The notes under the pieces were generated by a model, which was not told where the DNA came from, ran no database searches, and was given only the letters and a program-made list of their open reading frames with translations. The translations under genes were made by a program, and so were the position numbers. Below are positions 35,201 through 53,400 of a stretch of 64,000 nt of DNA, piece by piece. The DNA is from Dirofilaria immitis (taxonomy: Eukaryota; Nematoda; Chromadorea; Rhabditida; Onchocercidae). Within the stretch, counting starts at the first letter, position 1; each line of letters starts with the position of its first letter. The stretch lies in contig JAKNDB010000085.1 in assembly GCA_024305405.1 (NCBI GenBank), positions 1,240,001 to 1,304,000 of the forward strand, given 5' to 3'.

Positions 35201-38200
35201 TCGACTTGTGTAATATCCTGAATTATTTGCTAAATGAAATTTCAAAAATCGAACTTTAAGCCATCTACTATTTTGGAAAGAAATAAGTCCTTATATTGAA
35301 AGATAAAAACATGAACAGATAACAACTATATGATTAAATATCTATGTTGTCGATATTTTATTTTTGAAAATTCAAAAACAAACCACTCCAATAATGATCA
35401 TTTCGATCGGCATACGTGAAAAAATCGCCTGATAGAACTGGTAATTTATCGCTATCTTCATTTAATCGTTCATGAACTAAACGAAAATAATCATCCAGAG
35501 TACCAAAACGAGCCTAGAATAAGGAAAAGCACTATATTTGAACATACATATCATAGTCTTTTCAATTTCATGAAGAACCTAAAATGCTATTTGAATTTCA
35601 TAAAAGTTTAGTCTAAAAACAAATGTATTCCTGCTAAACTAAATGAATTAATTTAAAAAAAAGAACATTTTTCTTCACAATCTTTAATGATTTACAGTTT
35701 ACAATAAGAATCAAACTTCAAATTAATATCTTTAAAAAAATATTAATCGAATTATTAAGATGGCGCACAGACTACATATCGAAGAGGTTGTTTTTTAGCC
35801 TGTAGAGACGATATATAAGTTATTGATCTACAGTAACAGGTTAACTGTTTTCTTATCAAACAGCAAAAAGTAAGATATTGAAATAAAAACTTGCTTAAAA
35901 GAAAAGCAGAATTGAAAGACTAGTAATCTGAACAAGAACTGTTAAAAATGAACTCACATTTACATTCCATCTATTTTGTTCATTCATATATTTAAACAAC
36001 TTCATGTAATTTACATATTGCTTATTCCATTCCAATTCAGTATCATAACGAAAGTCATCACCTAATGGCACCAAAACAACATTTGTCTTAAATAATTGTG
36101 CTTTTTTCTATATTGATCATATAACAGTGCCGCTCTGCAAAAAAAAATGATATTAGATAGTAAAATTAAATCATTTATAACGATTGTATTCATCAGACAT
36201 TAAGAAAATACTATACAGTATCATGTAATAGAAACTAGAGTGAATAAATGATGATTAAATGATATTAAATAAAATCGATGAAAATAAAGAAGAGTTGGAT
36301 TTATGTCTGGTCAAGTTATCATTTTGGGGCTTATTGAGTACTATCCAAAATGATTAAATAATTCTAATCATTATAAAAATTGCGAATTTCACCTCTCTTT
36401 AACGTTATTCTCTGTAATATCAACTGCGGGTAATTTCCATGGACAATCCACACTACTTCCTACAGTACGTTTAAAATCAAACTGACAGCAAATCTTCGGA
36501 TCCGACCACATGTATGAGGTATATCATATGAAAAAATGGCATGACGTGTGTGACGAAGTCTGTTGAATTGTCACGATAGCCTATAATCTTTAATTATTAA
36601 TTTCGTTAGTGCATATTAATTATTCATTTTAATAAAATGATGAAGATTGAATAAGTGCCAATCATAGGATTTTGAACACATATTTCGTATGCAAATTTAC
36701 TCCTAAATTAGTTCATTATACAAGCATTCGATCGTTTCGATTCCTATGAAAAATTCAGATTATATGAACATTTTAACGAATCATAGATACTGTAAAATAA
36801 TTCAAAAATATCTTTTCTCAATTAAAAAAATTATAATGTAATGAACTGTACTAATCAAGCTGCAGAAATTGGATTGTTAACAGTAAATGTTATCAGCAAT
36901 TTCAGATAAAAATTATGATTGTTCCATTCCATAAAAATAGTTCGAAAACAGTAAAAGCTTAGAATCATAAGAAAATATCCAAAATAATTAAAGTATTTCC
37001 TACAGCGAATGCTGACTGCGATTGAATCCAATTAGTATGATAATAAATATCACTATTTAGACAAATCATTTGTGAATAATAAAATTTCAATAATTTCGAA
37101 ACCGAATATTTTGAACAAATCTAGATATTATGAAATGGAATTTAATGAAATTAACCTTAAAAAGCGATAACAGCTTAATAAGTTGAACAGAATAACTTTG
37201 CAATTAGACTTGTGTCAATTTCGAATAATATCTCTGATAAGAGTTTATATCATGATCGGCAGAGGTATTGAATTTTTAACTTTTACGTTCATAACATACC
37301 CCATAATTGTCTCCACATAAATTCTAGTTCTTTTCTTTCTGATAAATACTTTTTCACCGAATAGTGCACTCGTTGAAGCACTCCATTTGAGAAATTCGAT
37401 AATTTCATAAAATATGAAATTGTAGGACTTAAACCGAAAGGATCAATCGACCAATGATTGCTTGGTTTGTAATCTGAAATCATTATTTCAAAGTGTGTGA
37501 AAAACGAAAAAGTATTAAATGAAATAGTGATAAAAGGTTTGAGATTTTGGTAGGAAAATCACAAATTTATTCCAAAAAATGTAATCAAAAAAATAAAAAT
37601 AATATTCCCATCTCCTTTTTATTATTATTTTGAATATAAGAAATCATAGTAGTTTTTAACCTTCTCCTATATGATTGCGAATCCATTCGTGTCCTTCCAT
37701 CAACTGGCTGATCACCCCATAATAATGTGAATTAGCTTCGTCAGGCATTACCCATCCTCCGCTTAATATTTCCAACTTTCGTGATTTCAAAAGCCTTAAG
37801 TTATTAGCAATCTTTTGCGTTAAAAGACGTAGAATAAAACAAATCCTCTTAAAAAATCTGATATCCCATGAAAACTTCTGCTTCATTGGTCAATTAAAAA
37901 TAAACAAAAAAAGCAATTTAAAGCATTTTTTCCAAAGATCATCTATTCATTTTTTCAATACATTAAAGTTTAAGCATATGCTAACGTAATCAACAAAAAT
38001 GGTAAGCAAAATAGCAAAAATACTGATATCACATTACTTTTTTTAACCAAGATTAATATTCTTAAATGAGTTCTAGATTTTACTGAATAAATGATGTAAA
38101 CTCCAATGTGCGCAAGTTATTTTGATGGATATTTAAATTTTCTGGTTTCCTAAGATGAATTATCTCCAGATTGACTGACTTAATTATTTTCATCTTGTCG

Positions 38201-40717
38201 CCTAAATTTGTCTTTTCCAAGAACCAAATTAACTAACATCTTTACAAGTTTCGAAAAAAAAGCAAATTAAATAACTCGTAAATCAATAAATAATCAAAAT
38301 ATAACTTTCAGTATCACGTAAAACTTACTGCTTTACTATTTCTCGATTCTCCTCATCAATTTCTGCCCACCAATGTTCAAAAAGCTTATTTCTGCATAAA
38401 CGAAACGCATTTCATCCATTTTTGCAAACTGGTCAACATATTATTCAGTATATTTCGCGTTTGAGTTTCATAATATTCTTCAAAAGTTTTTATCCAACCT
38501 GAAAAATTTGCTTTCTTCTTTCAAATTATCTCAGAAATGCAATATTTTCCGTTAACTATGAATGTGTATGTAGTAAATATGTGCTATTTTACTGGATGAT
38601 CAATTATGCTTGAAATGTTCAGAAGTAATTAAATTAAAGAAAGAAACGAATTAAAAAACATAGAAAAATTAGATAACCTGGATCATTATGCGAATGCGGT
38701 ACTACTATTACTTCAAGTCGTTTTTCGCGCTGGACCGATCCTTGGCTATATACAATATCGTAGCCTTGCTTCCACACACCACCATCTGGATCATCAAATG
38801 GTAATTTACTATATACATCCAACATCTTAAATAAGTTAATGAGAATGTAACTGAATAAAGAAATAAACGAATAAATAAATAAATATGAATAAGCGAATAA
38901 TCAAACAATATTATGATTGGAAATCTTTCACGTCACTATTTTGTGTTAATTGAAATATTTAAAATAAGAAATGAAAATAAGAACTTAAAAGAAGAACGTT
39001 ACCTGGATATTACTGTCGTCGGGTATTGTTATTGATGCAGCCGCAGAACATATATCATTCAGCTGAATAGAAGAAACGCGATTCAAAAACTGCCTAGCAT
39101 TAGCAACCTATAATTATTAATTTTAATATTCTCGAATCTTGAACTTTTTATTTTCGTTTATAGCAAATTAAAAAGATTATTAATATATGCTAGCCAAGTA
39201 TAAGCAAATCCAGACCATTGATCATTTAAGCCAAAAATTTGAAGAGGAAAGAATTATTTTCCTATCACGCATACCGGCAGTTAGTATATCAACTAAATAG
39301 AGATTTACTATAAATAACAAAATTCAAAAATTCCATTAGTTGTTTCATTTTTTCTCCGTTTTATCTCAAAATCATACCTTTCCACCTATTTTATCTGTCA
39401 TTTTTCTGATGCTTTGTGCGGTTCATTCGGAGGATGAATAACTCCTTGTATTGCCTGTTCTTCTTGAACTTTCTGTTGCGCAGCTTCTTCCACAATACGG
39501 GCCTCATTTTCAATCTATAATATTTTGAATTATTCATAGCAAAAAAACTATCTAAATTTACCGACCGTAGTTGGTCTGACCTATATAGTTCAAAAATTTG
39601 AAATGCAACCATAATTATGAATAACCTCACCAATTCAACACATACTACTGAAGTAAACATTTAATACTGCAATTTGATATTTATAGAAAGATACTTTTAC
39701 CATCATACTCTAAGTCTATGTTTAAATTTGGTTGGATTAATTAGATTCAATTAAACTAAGTCGTAAAATTCAAAACGAAATTTTATTAAACATAAGGAGA
39801 TACTTGTTCAGCTTTCTTTGGAGGTGGCAAAATACCAACGACAGCTTCATCTACAATTTCTTTTCCTTTTCCTTCCTCCTTCATTTCTCTGCTACTTTTA
39901 GCTTAAATAAATCAGATTTTTCAGATATTAAAAATTTACGGAAAAGAAACAACTGAGATTAAAATACAAAGAAAAAATATAAAACTAAAAATCTGTATAA
40001 GAAAAAAATTTGAAAATTCTAGCTAATCTTGAAAAATTTTCACATGATAAATTACTATGCAATTAAAAATTAGATTATTTTTCAGGCAAAACTTTTTCAA
40101 TGAAAGCTATTTTTTCAATACAATAAATTACTTTTCAATTCTTGACGTCCTTTAAGAACTTTTTGCAACATGCTATGCATCAATTCACCATTCTTTTTCG
40201 CATCATCTTCCAATAAATTGATCTGTTTTTCCAGTCTATCCAATTCTAGCTGAAATTTATTTTTTAAACACATTATCAAACTGTATCAATTTTTCTTTTA
40301 TTGATAATTAATCGAGAAATTTTATATTTTAATATATCAAATATAAATAACGGAACATTTGAAAAATTTCTTTAATCATATATACATTGAATATGAATAA
40401 TTTATACATAAGCGATATATGTAAATTACATTAAAATTTGAAAAATTATAAATCTTAAATAAATTATTGCATGATAGTTTCGAAAATAAAATAGCCAAAG
40501 AGGTTAAAATATCATAATTATAGAATAATATCTGATTATAAGATAAAATATATATATAAACGATAAGGAAAAAAAAAGTTTAGCATACCTGTTGATTCTC
40601 ATAACTTCGTTTCTGTCCAAAACTTTGTGTTTCCAATGAATTATACAAGATTAAACAAACAAATATTGATACAGTTAAAATAGCAATTATCAATCGACTT
40701 GAAGTTAAATACATCAT
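29281..40717 (-). CDS. aman-2: Golgi alpha-mannosidase II (GH38)
   Basis: 27 exons, first 40589-40717, last 29281-29424; total coding about 3.76 kb (about 1250 aa, slightly above the ~1145 typical). It is a type II Golgi membrane enzyme that trims two mannoses from GlcNAcMan5GlcNAc2 in N-glycan maturation. It begins [20 protein letters not shown] (signal anchor), then a coiled-coil stem (exons 2-4). GH38 hallmarks follow: HSHNDPGW (exons 6/7), [14 protein letters not shown] (exon 8), [10 protein letters not shown] with the nucleophile Asp (exon 9), [18 protein letters not shown] with the acid/base Asp (exon 12), zinc-ligand [12 protein letters not shown] (exon 14) and [13 protein letters not shown] (exon 24). 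Exon phases join cleanly. Seven single-base shortfalls, mostly in homopolymers (in exons 4, 7, 10, 11 and 26), break the raw frame. A 3' portion is duplicated at 15.5-16.4 kb. Confidence 0.94.
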
Positions 40718-40812
40718 GCGCCAATATATTAAAATTATATATCCGAATTTCACAATTTTCTTTTTCTATTTCTTAATTTCAATAAATCGCAAAAGTTAAC
40801 ATTCTGCAAAAA
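40718..40812 (-). promoter_or_regulatory. 5' UTR and T-rich acceptor of aman-2
   Basis: On the minus strand a run of T ending in TTTGCAG (AG at 40804-40805) precedes an 86-base leader and the ATG at 40717. No upstream exon is seen, so this is a likely splice-leader addition site or the 3' end of a 5' UTR intron. It supports the start codon choice. Confidence 0.5.
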
Positions 40813-42800
40813 AAAAAAAAAATTTTTTTTTATTATTTCGAGATTATTTCGTCATTCGCATCAAAATGATCAATGAACATTGAAATTTATTATTTGTAAG
40901 GGATTAGAAAGATTGGAAGAGGACAAATTGTAGAATTGTTATATAAAATTTATGCAATAATATGCAGTAGGAATCATATGATAAAACGACAGATAAATAG
41001 ATCATTTCTATAATATTTGAAATGAGCTCTTTATTAAATGAATTTTAAATTTTTATAATATTAATTTGATATAATCAATAAACGATTGATTATTGTTTCT
41101 AGAGAACTTGTCTTGAATTATTCAATAAATTTTTTTTTTTATTCAATAAATTTGGATAGCATCGTTGCGAAATATATTCATATTTATGATTTTATATAGC
41201 GAAAAAAATACATCATACAATATTTAGCAAAATTTCCTACAGTATCCAGAATCCATAGTATTCAATAAAATTCTTTACAATATTTTGCAAAATTTCTTAC
41301 AGTATCTAGCAATAATTCATTTGATAATAATTATTATTTGGCAAATGAATCGTAGTTCAATTACGAAGAAAAAAAAGATGAAGGAGAAGGAAAGACATGA
41401 AGTAAAGAGATAGAATGAGTAAAAGAGGGATATTAATTTTAAATTAATTACTGAATGAATTAAATACTAATATAGCTTTATCAATAATTTAAAAATAATG
41501 ATATATTATTGATAAGATATTAGTTGTTATAAATAAAATGGATAATAAAATAAGATTTAATCCTTTAAGATGAATTATTATATGAAAATTAATATTGATT
41601 AAGTGATTATATGATTCATGATCAATGATAATAGTATCATCATATCTTATATCATAAAAAATTTTGAAAGAAACTTTTTGAAATTCAGAAAATTGCATGA
41701 ATTAATAATTAATTAGGTTTACAAATTTATAAAATCAATTACATAATATCTTTATGATTAAAAAAAAACAAGAAAATACGATAGGGAATTAAAGTAAATG
41801 AAGTATTAGTTCCATATATATATATATATATACATGAAAATTCTAGAACAGCAAAAATACCAATGAGATGTCAAGCATTCATGTATTTCTGATGATTTAC
41901 TGATAAATATGATTAATTGAAAATGATATTATTAAGGTTAAGAATAATAGGCGAGTATCGTAGAAGGAGGTTAAATGACGCATATAATCAAATCATCTAT
42001 TTTTTTCCCATTTAAATATATTGTGGTTCTATTTATCCATAACAAATATTTAATACTGAAATATTAGTACAAAAAATATTTATCCATTCAGAAGTAAAAT
42101 ACCTCATTTGTGTTATTATGAGATGAAACTGATGTGTGCAATGATAACCACATAATAGATTATATGCAGAATTTATGTTAATTTGAAGTTGTGATTATGT
42201 AATGTAATACGATTATAATTCTTGCAAAATCATATAATTTCTATGTATGTTTTTGATTCTATTTATCCAGCAGAAAAATCGATTTCAAAATTTCAAATTT
42301 AATTAAATTGTATAACTATATATAGTAATAATAATTTTCACAATACAATCATACATAAATGATAAATAACGCCTAAATACATGATTCATTCTAGCCTATC
42401 TTCAACCATGACATAAAACCGTAAAAACTTGCTCCATTTAATTACATTTAATTATTTTCCTTTTTGTTACACATTATTCCATTTTACGAGGTACAGATTT
42501 TTGTAGGAAACAAATTGATGAAAAACTTGAAGAAGTGAAATATATACATATGTATATATGTATATATTTATTTATATATCACAAGAGAAAGAAGAGATAT
42601 ACCCTGATAGGAGAAGTACAATCAAAATAAAAACTTAAATGCTTATTTTTTTTAATCATAGTTTATGCATTATAAAATCATGAAATTAAGCAAAAAGAAA
42701 ACAAGATATAGAAAAATATCTACATCTAAACTGAAGATAATTAGAAATAGGAATCAATGAACAAAGGAGACGCTTCATCAATATGATATATATATAAAAT
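40813..42800. other. AT-rich intergenic stretch between aman-2 and the kinase
   Basis: It holds A/T runs, (TA)n near 41813 and 42540, and a local tandem duplication near 41215-41305 (two related AGCAAAATTTC/TACAGTATC units). No coding support on either strand. It includes the presumptive promoter region of aman-2 on its left edge. Confidence 0.6.
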
Positions 42801-42803
42801 ACC

Positions 42804-43283
42804 ATGCATTCATTACCTACTATGAATTCCAATAACTCTATAATTATAAATGATGAAATGAGCTACTGTGGAAAGAAAGACAATTATTTCATTTTTCAGC
42901 CTAAAGAATTACTTTTCAGTTTATCCAGAAAATTGCTGAAGACAGGTATCACATTAAAACTAAGTTCTAGTAATTATGACAAGAAAACCAAGCAAAATAT
43001 ATTGGCTATGATGAAATCAACTTCACCTACATATGTCTAATCAAAGGAAACTGAAGTACAGTGACATACTTCCCAAACCCACCCTGATTAAATGAATTTC
43101 ACTTATGATAAGTGCGATTTCACTTATTATTATACTTGCCATGAAGAACAGAGTATCGCGCAAAAACTTGCAAAATATCGCAAATTGCCGAAAAAGATTC
43201 CCAACACCAAACTCTTTGGAAATACATTAGAAGAAAAAGCTGAACAATCTGAGAAAAAGTTTTTCAGATCAAAAAGACTATGA
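42804..43283 (+). other. Two consecutive unrecognised open frames
   Basis: 42804-43040 (78 codons) and 43092-43283 (63 codons) are open and Met-initiated, 50 bp apart, and less AT-rich than the flanking DNA. The second is Lys/Glu-rich (KLAKYRKLPKKIPNTKL) with three cysteines near its start. Neither matches a family I know. They could be a decayed gene or retroelement relic downstream of the kinase gene. No splice pairing or promoter is evident. Confidence 0.3.
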
Positions 43284-43509
43284 AAAAGATTAGAAAACTT
43301 GCTACAACAAAAATTATAATATCAAACGCAACGCATGAAATTGTAAAAAATAAAACATATATGTAACCCTCTACTGCTACCCATAAAAAGGAAATAATCA
43401 CAAAAATATTTCTGAATGATTAGTTGAAACCGCTACAAAATATAAAAGAAGCGAAATAGTTTCCTGATAAAGTATTCACCAAAACCAATAAATTTCGTTC
43501 ATAAAGTAT

Positions 43510-47735
<4,226 letters not shown>

Positions 47736-47736
<1 letters not shown>

Positions 47737-47825
47737 CTTCCTAACGAAACACGCAGTACACGGCCAACATAAATGATCCCCGCCAACACTTTTTTCAGTA
47801 AGGTGTCCAATGTTTCCTAAAATTA
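47736..47825 (-). promoter_or_regulatory. 5' leader and acceptor of the kinase gene
   Basis: Minus strand ATTTTAG (AG at 47817-47818) precedes an 80-base leader ending at the ATG at 47736. As with aman-2, the absence of an upstream exon makes this a candidate trans-splice site. Confidence 0.45.
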
Positions 47826-50428
47826 AGTATTATTTTTAAATCTTTCACGATTTTATTTTAAATGTTCGATATAAATATCTTATTTATCGGATAATAATAT
47901 TAAAATGATTTTTTTCTTTTTTTTGGAAATAAGCATTTTACTAGATAAATATGTGAAATAAAACAAGCATTAGCTAAATTTTAATATCGATTAATAAGTT
48001 TAATAAAACTTGCGTATATTACGGCAATCAATAATTTCATTTAAAGCTCAACTTTGCTGAGTGCATAATTTATGGTAAAATGATGAAGGAAATGAGGATG
48101 AATGCATTTAAAATAATCCAATAAAAATCAATAATTTATTAATAGAACTATCCAATGAAGTTACTAAAATATATCAAAAAAAAAGGAATTAAAAATGATC
48201 AAAAATCATGACTGATTTCAATAAAAATACGATAACAAAATAATATTATTGGAATAAAAAATGGCAAAAAAACGTTTTTAATTCAGCATTATTAATAGAA
48301 AATTAAAAGAACTTATTGGAATTAATTTAATTAGGTTATAATTGAGGTTTGAGATTTATTCATTGAGTTATTTATTTCATAATTAATAAAGTCTTCTAAA
48401 AAAAAAAAAAAAAAAATGAGCGTGTAAGCTAATAAAATAAGCACTGTAATATCTGCAAGTTGCATTATAACCTTACTCGCTTTAAATACTACTATTTTAA
48501 TATCAATTAAATTTTGAAAACAAATTAATAGTTTTAAAATTCAAATTTAATTTTATATTATATATTATCCCATTCTCAAAATAAATGATTTCTTATTCGT
48601 TAATTTAAGATATAAATAAATGTTAAAATTCAATCTCATATTTTATATTTCCTCATTTTCTACTATAATATTTTATTTATACACAAAAGATATAAATTAA
48701 ATTCAAATAAATAAAATACATCTTTACTAGTAAGTATATATAAATTTTTATTTTTATTCAAAGAAACAAATAAATAAATAGAATTATTTTTACTGCTATC
48801 ATAGAATCATAGGATGAAATATGGATCGTTGTTGTTGGAATGAAAAAAAAAAAAAAACCATTACATCTGTATACAAAAAAAATTTATTTACTAAGCCCCA
48901 TTGGAAATATTTTCTACGAAGACAAAACAGATAATTTATTTTATGCTTAACTAAGTAGATAAAATTTTTAATTATGAAAGATTGAAAGTTGTATTATTTT
49001 TAATTTTTAAATTCATCATCGTATCATTCAGAATATTTTTTTTATAACTGATTTATCCACTTAGCTTATATTTCAATTTTAATTTATATCTTAAATATAT
49101 TAAAAATTATTATACTAGATATTTGAAAGATAAAAATTTTAAGAAATAAATTTTAATAGCACCATAAAAAAAAAAAAAAAAAAACAAAATATCTCTAACA
49201 GTGTAAAAGAAAAATATAAAAAGCAAATATACCCCCATTTATGCATGGAAAGATGAAATAAACGTCGTATACTATCAAATCACTCTGCGTCTCCATGAAG
49301 AAATGGCTCAACCGTGAAATATCAGGCACACCAATTAGTAAAATTAAAACCGGCCGAAGAAATAGAAGATGAGAGTGCTTTCTCCCAAAATGTTCAATTT
49401 TCAGTGTTTTTGCGAAATTCGTATTTCTTCTTTGAGGTTTCTAAAATAAATGGTTGTTTGGAAAATATGAAGGAAAAGAAACAGATAAATTCTCGAAATT
49501 TAGCATCTAATTTTATCAGTCTTTAAATTTCGAAAAGATCCGAATATTCGTAAACATTTGGTCTGTTGCTAAGTCAAATAAAATTGCAAGTATTTGAAAG
49601 AAGTGTTTATCATTTTTTTATTTCTTTATTCTTTTTTTCTTATGAAAGACAATTTATTTGCTTTGTATATAAAACTTTTATCATATTGATTTCTTCGTGT
49701 TTAATTAATGATTATCTCTAAATCACATGAACAAAAAGAAAGAATAACAAAATTATCTTTTAAAGAATTGTGTTTTTCTTTAAGAATTGCAATACCAGTG
49801 TTTGAAATATTTAAAAAGTATGGTCTACAATTATATTTGCCCCAAAATCTATTAATTTATTATTAAATCGTAACTGCTTATATTAGGAAGGAAATCTGAA
49901 ATGATACTTATCTAAGTAATATAAGATGTATTAAAACAAATGGTTCATTTTTTTGTTTGTTTAGTGTAAAGAAAAAATCAAGCTTAAATTTAACTAATAA
50001 TGCTCAATCATAAAATTTAAAATTGAATAATGCGAATGATAATACATATGCTTGTGGAAATAATTTATGAAGTTTATGAAGAGATTTAAATGTTTCCTAA
50101 GTACTTCTCATAGTAACACAAGATTAGTTAGAAGTTACGTCTTTTGGTTTGCTTTTATTCACCCAGTGCCAATGGATGATGATCTCGAATAATGGGAGTG
50201 CGTAGGTGGCATAAGGAAATGTTTTCGGGAGTAGTGACGTTATGGGGGTAGAATGGATTGGTTGTAGGCAGAGATGCGGAGATCGTATGACGTTTGATGT
50301 TGTTGTGGAGTTTACATGTGTTTCCATTTCTCTCTTTATCTTTTATCAATTCGATTAATATGATAACTGCTTTAGAATAAAGGACAAAATTGTTTACGGC
50401 TGACATATCCGACATAGAAATATTAAAG
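47826..50428. other. Divergent intergenic region
   Basis: This separates the minus-strand kinase from the plus-strand chromodomain gene and should hold both promoters. It is extremely AT-rich with poly-A runs near 48400, 48844 and 49170. One stretch at 49305-49410 has coding-like text (KYQAHQLVKLKPAEEIEDES) just after an in-frame stop following ATGGCTCAACCG. This could be a broken exon, but nothing links it to a gene. The antisense open frames at 50.1-50.4 kb are judged noise. Confidence 0.5.
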
Positions 50429-53400
50429 ATGGAAGAAATGGAATTAGTTCAATTTGATTCTAAATCGAGAATTGTCGGAGAAACGTATGCGGTACGGTAA
50501 ATTTCAAATAGTAAACTAAATTTGAGATCAATTATTGGTTACGAATTCTATGATTATGATTGCAACGTTGTGAACTTCTAATTGTAATTAAATGTTTTGT
50601 ATTTCAAATTTTTGTAATCGTAATTACAGAGTTTATGACTATAGGCATAATTTTGTTTGTGATTGTTATTATCACGAATACAGTGCGACATTCATAGTTG
50701 CATTAATAACTGTTTCTATAAAATAGTTAAAATTGTTACGTATTTTAATTAATTCATATAGTGTTAAGATTTTTATTTTTCTTGCTTGATTTTTGATGGG
50801 TTTACAGGTGGAAAAAATCGTTGGAATCAAAATGGGTAAAACAGGAGAAAAGCTCTACAAAGTACGGTGGAAAGGCTTTTCCGAAAGTGAAGATACATGG
50901 GAGCCATATGATAATTTAACGGATGGCTGTGATCGATTAATTATTGAATATGAAGTTAGTCAAAAATCAAAAATGACGAGGATGAAGAACATTTGCAACC
51001 GTCGACGAGTAGAGTAATGCTACATCGGTGAGTCAGATCTACTTATTTTAATTGCGAATATTGTTCCAATATTTTTTTTATAAGTTTTTAGACAAGTTCG
51101 ATATCATTAATTGATGTTAATCATTTTTTCTGCTTAATTCCAATTACTGATTCAGGAAGACGGTACCGAGCGAAGCAGTCGACATGCTCATACTACTCAT
51201 TGGGAATACGAAACAGTCGAAGTTCTTACACCGGATGAATGGAATCGATTTGGTGATGTTGAAAATCGTGAATTAGGTGGTCTTTATATTCCAGATCGAA
51301 TTCCTACTGAAACAGAAAAGGTTAATTTATTTATTTTAAGATATATTATAATTTTCTTTTCAGTTTAAAATATAAAATGATTTCATGATATGAGAGAAAC
51401 AATAACTAAGTAAAAAAACTGCAGAATCAGAACTAATCTTCGTTAAGGCACGAGAAGCAATGATATTTTTATAATTAGCTTATTTTGAGCCTTTGCTGAG
51501 GTGTTGTTTTTCGCTAGACCTTCCAATCAAAATATCTCTTTATTGTGGCAAAAACCAATTGTTTCGGAAGAAGTTCATGATGTTGCTCCTAAAGCTTATT
51601 TCATCACTTTATTAGCTCTGAATGAATTGCATTGTATTTTAGCTGTTATGTAATCTTGCCCCAGATGTGGGTCGCGTTACCAGAAATAAGCTGAAAATCG
51701 TTATGAAAACAGAAAGCTCTCCAGTAAATGAAACATCATCTGATTGCAATAAAAAGCAAACTGCGAGAGGAAGACGACGAAGTGGAAAAGTAAGTTTTTT
51801 ATTTTTTTAATGAGCAGTAACTAATACGATATAGTATGATTATGATTGAGAAAAATAAATGATTTGATTTTATGCTTGCTTTAGAAAATTCCAGCAAACA
51901 TTTGCAAAAATATAGTATTGATTTAAATCATCCAGTATTTTGATTGATTTTTTTAAATAGAATATGTAACCTTTTTTAATACATACCAATGAGAACTTTG
52001 CAACTTTCAGAAAAGTGGCACAAACTTAGATATGAAAAAATCAATTGATGATGGACGACGCAGTGTCATCAAAGATGAAAGTAAAACACTGACAAATGGT
52101 GATAAAGCTAAGGTAGTTTTAGGTGTTCGAGAAGAGTTTCTTAAAATATTATAAAAGAAACAGAAAACCAGGATTTCTGGCAATTAATAAGGATAAAGTC
52201 GTAATCTGATTTCTTCTAGGAAGGACCGGAAGAATCTTCACTCTTAACATTTTCGGAAGCGGCAGTTGCAACAAAACCAGAAATCCCTGATGAAATATTG
52301 TTGTCGCAATGTGCCGATAATGGCTTACAAATTGTAGCGGCCGATACATCAACAGAAGATGAAGAACCTCCGGTTAATAGAAGTAGCACTTCATTTCGTA
52401 GCACTAACAATAAGCGTGCAGCACGAGGAAAAGGAGGAAATCGTGGTCGTGGAAGACGAAGAAAAGCGTCCACACCACTTCGTTCAAATGAGGTTAAGAC
52501 TAGAATCTTTTTGAAATAATACACGCAATGCATATCCTGTTTTTATTTGACAGCATTTTTTGAAAAATTTGTGGGATTTTATTTTTCAAACCCTTCACAT
52601 TTTTTTCATTTGTTCGTTTTCCAAAGTTTTCTAATGCAGGATCTCATTGCTTCAGCTAATTTTAAGGTGCTACCAACGTATGCCGATGTTTCTGATGAAA
52701 TACCAAATTTGGTGGTAGATGAGATGGAACCGACATCCGATGAAGAGAGGCAGAGCTCAGTATGTAAAAATACGTCTAGGAGCCATCGAGGTAAACCTCG
52801 TGGTCGAGGGTCAATCAGAGGAAGCAAAAGGAAGCGAACAGCCTCTCATGGAGCTACTGTGGCCAATATTAATGAGGCATCTGATAGTAACAACAGGTCA
52901 ACTAAGAGCAGAAAACAAAGACATCTGTAAATACTAATGACGCTGTTGAAAAACGAGTACCGACTAATGAAGGAGTTTCTCAACAAGATGTATGCTTTCA
53001 TTTTAGTGTGATGTGATTAAAATTTTAATTTGCTCAATCACTTTCATATTTTATTGCTAAGATCATTAAGTACAAATTCACATAATTTTCGATTTACTAT
53101 TTATGGATGGAAATAGTTCTGTTAAAGCATAAAAATTTTCAGATACATTCAGATGCAGATAACACTGCTCAAGTTCTTCCAGCAAATAATGAGTCAGAAG
53201 AACCAGAACAAGATGTTTCAGCCTTGGAAATGCTTGCTCTTGAGACATCAGAGTTACCGATACCATTAACAAATGCTGACATTCCAGCTATCGAAATTGC
53301 TACAATTCGTAGGCATCAGCAAAATCGTGAAAAACCTTTGCAGACATTTGAGGTGAGTGAAATAAATTGAAATTTCTCTTCCTAAAATCACGAATTTAAA

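Noticed and set aside
52216..52533. 105-codon minus-strand open frame
   Set aside because: Shadow of the plus-strand basic linker exon (52220-52492) of the chromodomain gene.
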